DNA from: Stictocephala bisonia
Taxonomy: Eukaryota > Arthropoda > Insecta > Hemiptera > Membracidae
Direction of reading: 5' to 3'
Assembly: GCA_035578905.1 (NCBI GenBank)
Contig: JAQJVL010000521.1
Span: forward strand, 248,001 to 312,000
Length of the DNA: 64,000 nucleotides
Shown: positions 58,400 to 64,000 of the stretch, one piece after another
How positions within the stretch are numbered: the first letter of the stretch is position 1
Layout of the letters: each line of letters starts with the position of its first letter
Notes under the pieces: generated by a model
Databases searched by the model: none
Seen by the model: the letters and a program-made list of their open reading frames with translations, nothing else
What the model was told of the DNA's origin: nothing
Program-made: the position numbers and the translations under genes

Positions 58400-60300
58400 C
58401 TAGGCATACAATGATAACAGTGGTTAGAAAATACTTGAACTTTTTCCACCATGAAGAGGGATGCATGTTTATGTCATATATTTTTTTACTAAGTTCGGAC
58501 ATGGGTCTGAGTAAATAATTGAATGGGTGAGTGAGTGTATGAATGAGTGCCTTGTGAATAAGTGGATCAGTGAGGGAGGGAGGGTTAATGTGTACATGTA
58601 AATACATTTTTGTATGTGCTTTTGTAAAAAAGTATGTGTGCACACACACTGCACACACTTGCTTTTATGTACTTGGAGAAGGAAAATTAGGAATTTTATT
58701 GAATTATTAAATTAATTGGATGGAATATCAATGATCTTAGTTTTAGTGGTATTTTTTAATTGAGTCATATTTAACGTTTTTATGTTTTGTGGCAATTTGT
58801 TGAGATCCACAAATTGTGGACATTTCCTTAACACATTTAGGTTGTGATCTAGCAATCTGAAATGATCCTTTTTACATATATAATAGCTATGTAAAAACGT
58901 CACCTCATCTGGTAGATTGTTTCTTTCTATTATGAATCCAATTTAAAGTTTCATTCATGAAAAGTCCTGTAGAGTGACAATTTTCAGTGTTCTAAACAAA
59001 ATTTTGCAAGATATCCTTTGATTTGATTTTGTAATATTTTTAATTATTATTCTTTTCTGTAAAATAAATAAACTTTCATCTGATGCTATACACCATCATT
59101 TGAACCCAGAGCTCAAATATGATTCTACATAAACATAATAAACTGCTAAACCAGTTTCAAGCAAAGCACAATTTACTATATGAAGTACCGGGAGACTGAG
59201 CATCGTACAGTTGAATTTTGCAAAATGAAGAAGTAGCATCCATATCTCCCAGGGATCCTGAGCATCTTTGTTGTTGCTCTTCCTTGTAGGTTATTAATAA
59301 AATTTCATTTTAGGGGTTTCCACGTTTAACTTTAGCCCCTTTGAGGAACTCGGCCTGCGTTCTCGTGGGAGGACTCGGCATATGGCCTTACAGTGGAAAG
59401 TTTAGCCTGCAGCCTCACCAAGGCACTCTGCTCCAGTCCAATTTTCGGATCTCAGCATATCACCTTGTGAGGAAGATCGACCTACAGCCTCGCCAGAATT
59501 CTTAAGCAGTATGACCATAAATTTTAGTTTTTGGGGCAGTGGAGCCCATACTTTTAATTTGTTACCCCATTTGGGTGTATTACTTTAACATTACCCAATT
59601 AATAAGGAGTTAAAAATAAAAACAGTAATAGTAAAAAATAAATCTGACAAACTATATACAATTATATACAAACACATGTTAAAAAAATTATAAAATATTT
59701 AATATTTACACCACCTATGGACAAGCAAGTAAACAAAACATACATGATATTCTAAACAATCAATTTTTTAATGATACCCACACGGGACGTCTATGAGCCT
59801 CTGGGGCAGAAATAAGAATTTTCCCAGGGTGGGGCTGATGCCAATCGATTTCTCATGGTCAAAAACCTCCAGAAAAATTAAAAAATTAAAAATACTTGGA
59901 GCAAAAAAATTTGGTCAGATGTTGCTTGTTTTAGATAATAAGATAAATGCTAAGGATATTGATATCAGTTTTCCCTTGCCCATATCTAAGTGAGTTTTCC
60001 AATTAAAGTAACTTAGAAATTAATTGGAAAACAACATCATCCCTACATAACAACATCCCTAACGACTCATGAGTTTCAGCCAAATGAGGAAAGATATAAA
60101 AAGCTGCAGGTATTCTGTTTGTTTTCTGTTCTGACGATAAGATTTTAATAATGAAAAGTATTTTCCTTCAATACCATAACCTGTTAGCTTTTGTAAAAGG
60201 GTAAACTCATCACCACCGTACGTACGCGAAAGTGTAGGTGGGTCATCACTGATTTGTTTTATTTAATACTATTTATTGCTTAATGATATTATCCATGTGA
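58400..60300. other. Intronic or intergenic DNA upstream of the first NSUN7-like exon found
   Basis: Between about 59330 and 59510 a GC-richer stretch contains loosely repeated units of the form cggcctgcgttctcg, gcctgcagcctcacc and cctacagcctcgcc. At 60208-60245 there is an eroded unit of the G-rich minisatellite (caccaccgtacgtacgcg). I searched the minus strand for the preceding methyltransferase exons and could not support one. Confidence 0.4.
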
Positions 60301-60318
60301 AAACAAATATCACCAGCT

Positions 60319-60413
60319 GTTATGTTCTGAACAATTATAACTAAATAGTTCTACATTGAAGTAACACTCATTTAATATTTAATTTAATTTTACAAGTAAC
60401 TAATTTAGTAACA
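60319..60413 (+). repeat. Possible solo or partial LTR
   Basis: The segment starts TGTTA and ends TAACA, and a sequence tggcgacaagagaagg that resembles an LTR-element primer-binding site follows 6 bases later. At 95 bp it is short for an LTR and no second copy is seen; speculative. Confidence 0.25.
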
Positions 60414-60449
60414 TAATAGTGGCGACAAGAGAAGGTAAACCCTACATTA

Positions 60450-60990
60450 ATTTAACTTTATCTTAAACTGAATTTTGATACAGATTATTGGACACATTAT
60501 AAACATATTCAAAATTCTATTGATTCCTTAGCTGATAAAAATGATTTGTAAAATGAACTAGAATATAAATGTAATGTAAAGGAAGAATTTATACAAGTTA
60601 GAGCAAAATTGAAGGAAATGATTTATAATCTACAGAATACATATTCACAAGACCTACTAACTTGTTCTTCGAATCCATCCGTTCAATCGTCAGACATTAC
60701 ATTAATTAGTATTAATTTCACACCTTATCACCTAGATGAAACTATCACAAATTTTATTAGAAGGCTGAAAATATTTTTACACACAACAAATCAAACCACT
60801 GATAATACGACTAAGGTTTATACGTTACTACATGCCCTGGCCCCACAGATACATCATCAATTTACAACATTTGTATTCCAGAATCACCACTTACAAAATC
60901 TTATGATGAATCAGTACAATTACTTCAGGATTTTGTAGGACTTTGCAGTGCAAAGTCTGTTTTCTCACGCTTTAAATATTCACCCCTGTT
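60450..60990 (+). pseudogene. LTR-retrotransposon gag remnant
   Basis: FDTDYWTHYKHIQNSID at 60.48 kb, then after a stop KEEFIQVRAKLKEMIYNL and a 109-codon frame with FTPYHLDETITNFIRRLKIF and LLHALAPQIHHQFTTF. Then a shift to PLTKSYDESVQLLQDFV and SRFKYSPLF. Fxx(Y/F)xPxxxxxTxxxFxxRxxxF followed by LLxxLxPxxxxxxxxxxxP is the pattern of gag capsid regions of Gypsy-type elements. No pol follows, so it is a fragment. Confidence 0.55.
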
Positions 60991-61499
60991 TTTACCCAAT
61001 TCATCAAACAATTTTGTTTTCTTTTTTTTCAAGGGTGTTTGATCAAAAATTATTTTTGACAATTTTTTAAATACAATTGTTAGTATCCATGTAAGTAATA
61101 AATGTGTTACATGGATATTCTAAAAAACTTCTTTATGGAGGTATGGCTGCCCAAAGTGACTAATTTGACCTTTTTTGTGCATAACTCATGAACAAACCGT
61201 GTGATATCATTTATTAACATTTTGAGAATATAGTGGACTAAAGGTACTAATCAACTTAGTATATAGTAATAGTATATAGTAAATCTAAAAAATATATGTA
61301 TATTTTTTAAGTGTTACCAACTATTTTTCTTTCAATGATATTTCTCCAAATTTTGAGTTGAAATTTGTACAGTCATCTTTGGCTAAAAAAGTAGATTAAT
61401 AATATATATAAAATTCCTTGCTAGAGTTTACTATAAATGTGGGAGTTATGCCCATCTGTCAAATTTGCGTGGGGGCAGGCAGGGGCTATGAGGGGAGAG

Positions 61500-62215
61500 A
61501 GAGGTGTATGGGTGGGTGTATACCACTGTACGTGTATGGGTGGGTCGGTGTGTCAGTACCACTGTACGTGTCTGAGTAGGTGGGTGGGTAATTACCGCTG
61601 TACATGTCTGGGTGGGAGGGAGGGGCAGTCCCACTGTACATATATCGGTGGAAGGGTGGGTCAATACCACTGTGTGTGTATGGGTGGAAGGGTGGGGCAG
61701 TACCACTGTACATGTATGGGTGGGTGGGTGGGTCAGTACCACTGTATGTGTATGGGTGGGCGGGTGGGCCAATACCACTGTACGTGTATGGGCGGGAGGA
61801 TGGGGCAGTACCACTGTACGTATATGGGTGGGAGGGTGGGTCAATACCACTGTACATGTCTGGGTGGGAGGGTGGGGCAGTCCCACTGTACGTATATGGG
61901 TGGGAGGGTGGGTCAATACCACTGTACATGTCTGGGTGGGAGGGTGGGGCAGTCCCACTGTACGTATATGGGTGGGAGGGTGGGTCAATACCACTGTACA
62001 TGTCTGGGTGGGAGGGTGGGGCAGTCCCACTGTACGTATATGGGTGGGAGGGTGGGTCAATACCACTGTGTGTGTATGGGTGGGCGGGTGGTCCAATACC
62101 ACTGTGTGTGTATGGGTGGGCGGGTGGGTCTATACCACTGTGCGTGTATGGGTGGGCGTGTGGGTCAATACCACTGGAAGTGTATGGGTGGTCGGGTAAT
62201 TCACAACCAGCGTAC
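61500..62215 (+). repeat. G-rich 36-bp minisatellite, main array (about 20 units)
   Basis: The unit is ccactgtacgtgtatgggtg then ggagggtgggtcaata, 36 bp. Many units alternate in a 72-bp pair: one with catgtctgggtggg and gcagtc, one with cgtatatgggtggg and tcaata. Because 36 is divisible by three, long open frames of up to 273 codons appear in all frames; I do not call them genes. The plus strand has more than 15 G-quadruplex motifs of the form gggtgggagggtgggg. Units also contain the near-palindrome tacatgta or tacgtgta. Confidence 0.97.
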
Positions 62216-62364
62216 GCATCTATTAAGTTGTTGTATTAGATGTAAAAAAGCGGTTTAAATTGGCCGCCAATTGGCTGCAATAGCATTGAGTAAAACAATG
62301 AATTAGTGGATGAAATAAGCTAATTCTAGGTATACTTTAAAAAAAGCTTTTTTAAGAACTAGCT

Positions 62365-62605
62365 AAATACCACTGTACGTGTCTGGGTGGGAGGGTGGGG
62401 CAGTACCACTGTACGTATATGGATGGGAGGGTGGGTCAATGCCACTGTGTGTGTATGGGTGGGAGGGTGGGTCAATACCACTGTACATGTCTGGGTGGGA
62501 GGGTGGGGCAGTCCCACTGTATGTATATGGGTGGGAGGGTGGGTCAATACCACTGTGTGTGTATGGGTGGGCGGGTGGGTCAATATCACTGTACTTGTAC
62601 GTTAG
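62365..62605 (+). repeat. G-rich 36-bp minisatellite, second array (about seven units)
   Basis: Same units and same orientation as the main array, separated from it by 150 bp of unrelated sequence. Units are highly uniform. Confidence 0.96.
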
Positions 62606-63430
62606 TGAGTCAGGATCTTTACTTCTCTTAGTGACAGTTATGATAAAATCTAGAACAAAATCCCTTAGAGCGCTAAACTGGTCACCTGGATTAACACCCT
62701 TAAGTTAAGGTTTAATTTAAGAAATAGATTGAAATAACCCAGACAGTTACTTATAAAATAACATTTAATAAGTATTGCATATTAATTTCAAAGCTATATA
62801 CATACAAACTCATTAATTTTATTTTGGTTAAATTTTCTTTAATGGCTTATTAGTTTTATTATTTTCTGGTGTGGAAATGTTTATAAACAGTGCATTATAG
62901 TCAGGCTCTTCTAGATCAAAGATAAATTTACACAACATGTTATTTTTTATTTAAGTAAGTATGTAATCATTATATGTATGAGAATTATTAAAATCCTTGT
63001 TGGTTCTCAAAAATTCATAACAAAACCATTCAATTCAATAATTTCAATAAATTTAGAAAATAAACTATTGCATTTAAGAGCATCTACGATACCTTGTAAT
63101 CTGAGGTAGTTAATATTGATTTAGATTTGTTTTCATAGTTTATCATACACATGAGATGTTTTAATATTACTAAAAAAGTTTTAATAGTGTCAATCTGGAA
63201 TAGTATTTATAAAAATTACTAATAAATGAAGTTCTTTAATTTCAATCCAAGAGCTTTAAGAAGATGTCTCAATCAACTGTTCTAACAAATATCTTTGTTA
63301 TTATTAATTATCATATAATTAATTAACCATTTAAGGTCAAACAAGTAAAGTGGCTAATTTTAATTTTTGTTTTTATAGATTATTAATAGTAAGATTGTTG
63401 TTTGAGGTTGAGTTTAAATAAATATTTTAA
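62606..63430. other. AT-rich DNA without features
   Basis: No gene or repeat recognised. Confidence 0.45.
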
Positions 63431-63449
63431 TTTTTCAATTCAATGAAGG

Positions 63450-63497
63450 TTTATATATATATGTGTGTGTATATATATATATATGTGACAGCTAGTG

Positions 63498-63529
<32 letters not shown>

Positions 63530-63540
63530 AGCTGTCTCAC
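63450..63540. repeat. (TA)n/(CA)n microsatellite with palindromic flanks
   Basis: gtgacagctagtgtatat and its counterpart cacactagctgtctcac enclose TA/CA runs, so the whole can fold as a cruciform. Confidence 0.75.
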
Positions 63541-63619
63541 ACCTTCATTCACTAGCTTACTTGTGCACATACCACTACACAAACACACGTTCACACAGTC
63601 AGATCGTTCACAGAATGAA

Positions 63620-64000
63620 GGATCCAATCTGTGAAACTACTATTCATAAATGAATCATACAACTCAATTTTTGAAGTTTGAAGTTGAATTTTACTGATTT
63701 AGAATATACTAGCTGTACCTGTCTGCTTTGCCGGTCATAATACCACTATACCACTACACACTAACACCCTCATTCACTCATTACTCATGCGCATACAATC
63801 ACACCCTCACACACTATCTTACTTTTTAACAGACCACTACACTCTTTCATTCTTATGAGTAAGTAATCATAAGAATAAAAGATCCAATCTATTAAACTAC
63901 TATTCATCAATGAATCATACAACTCAATCTTTGAATTTTGAAGCTGAATTTTATTGATTTAGAATATACTAGCTGCACCCGCCCGCTTCGCCGGTCATAA
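63620..64000 (+). repeat. Tandem pair of a 120-bp interspersed repeat
   Basis: Two copies (63620-63740 and 63880-64000) share gatccaatct, ctactattcat, aatgaatcatacaactcaat, and end tttagaatatactagctg then ccggtcataa. The ends resemble transposon ends also seen at 24.6 kb. The second copy runs to the window edge. Confidence 0.85.

Noticed and set aside
58006..58518. 170-codon plus-strand frame
   Set aside because: It is antisense to a well-supported NSUN7-like exon and has no domain of its own.
61437..62258. Overlapping open frames of up to 273 codons on both strands with Cys/Gly- or His/Pro-rich repeats
   Set aside because: They are created by a 36-bp tandem repeat whose length is divisible by three, so all frames stay open. 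No start context, splice sites or conserved domain.

Overview
This is eukaryotic, AT-rich nuclear DNA from an arthropod, most likely an insect. It has multi-exon genes with GT-AG introns and sparse coding sequence. It is packed with non-LTR retrotransposons of several clades, tRNA-derived SINEs, a Tc1/mariner-type DNA transposon, a Helitron remnant, palindromic MITE-like elements and several minisatellite families. I cannot name the species.

Layout. 0.2-5.1 kb: an apparently intact CR1/Jockey-type retrotransposon (PHD-finger ORF1 plus endonuclease/RT ORF2) with a probable 14-bp target duplication. 5.2-8.1 kb: a SINE and a decayed RT containing a G-rich minisatellite. 10.5-11.2 kb: a minus-strand signal-peptide exon of an unrecognised small gene. 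12.8-15.3 kb: two related palindromic elements around a 22-bp minisatellite that switches orientation at its centre. 16.5-23.8 kb: an unrecognised two-exon minus-strand gene of about 540 aa; its intron carries another G-rich array and a decayed RTE-like element. 24.2-30.3 kb: RT fragments, Helitron Rep and OTU-protease remnants, and a nearly intact 5'-truncated RT element. 31.7-35.2 kb: a pogo-like remnant, a 70-bp tandem array and a SINE.

36.3-58.4 kb: the minus-strand 3' part of an NSUN7-like RNA methyltransferase gene, six phase-compatible exons ending in a stop codon. Its two catalytic cysteine positions appear to be replaced. Its introns hold a 4-kb Tc1/mariner element, a Jockey-type element sitting inside a 47-bp minisatellite, an RTE-like element with a perfect 13-bp target duplication, two SINEs and several RT remnants. 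I found no exons for the amino-terminal part of the protein in the window. 60.3-61 kb: an LTR-retrotransposon gag remnant. 61.5-62.6 kb: large arrays of a 36-bp minisatellite whose plus strand carries an ideal G-quadruplex motif; smaller copies lie at 7.5, 18.7, 46.1 and 60.2 kb, all in the same orientation.

Most long open frames belong to transposons, and the frames inside the 36-bp array are artefacts of a period divisible by three. The best host-gene call is NSUN7-like. The most unusual features are the dispersed G4 minisatellite and the orientation-switching repeat.
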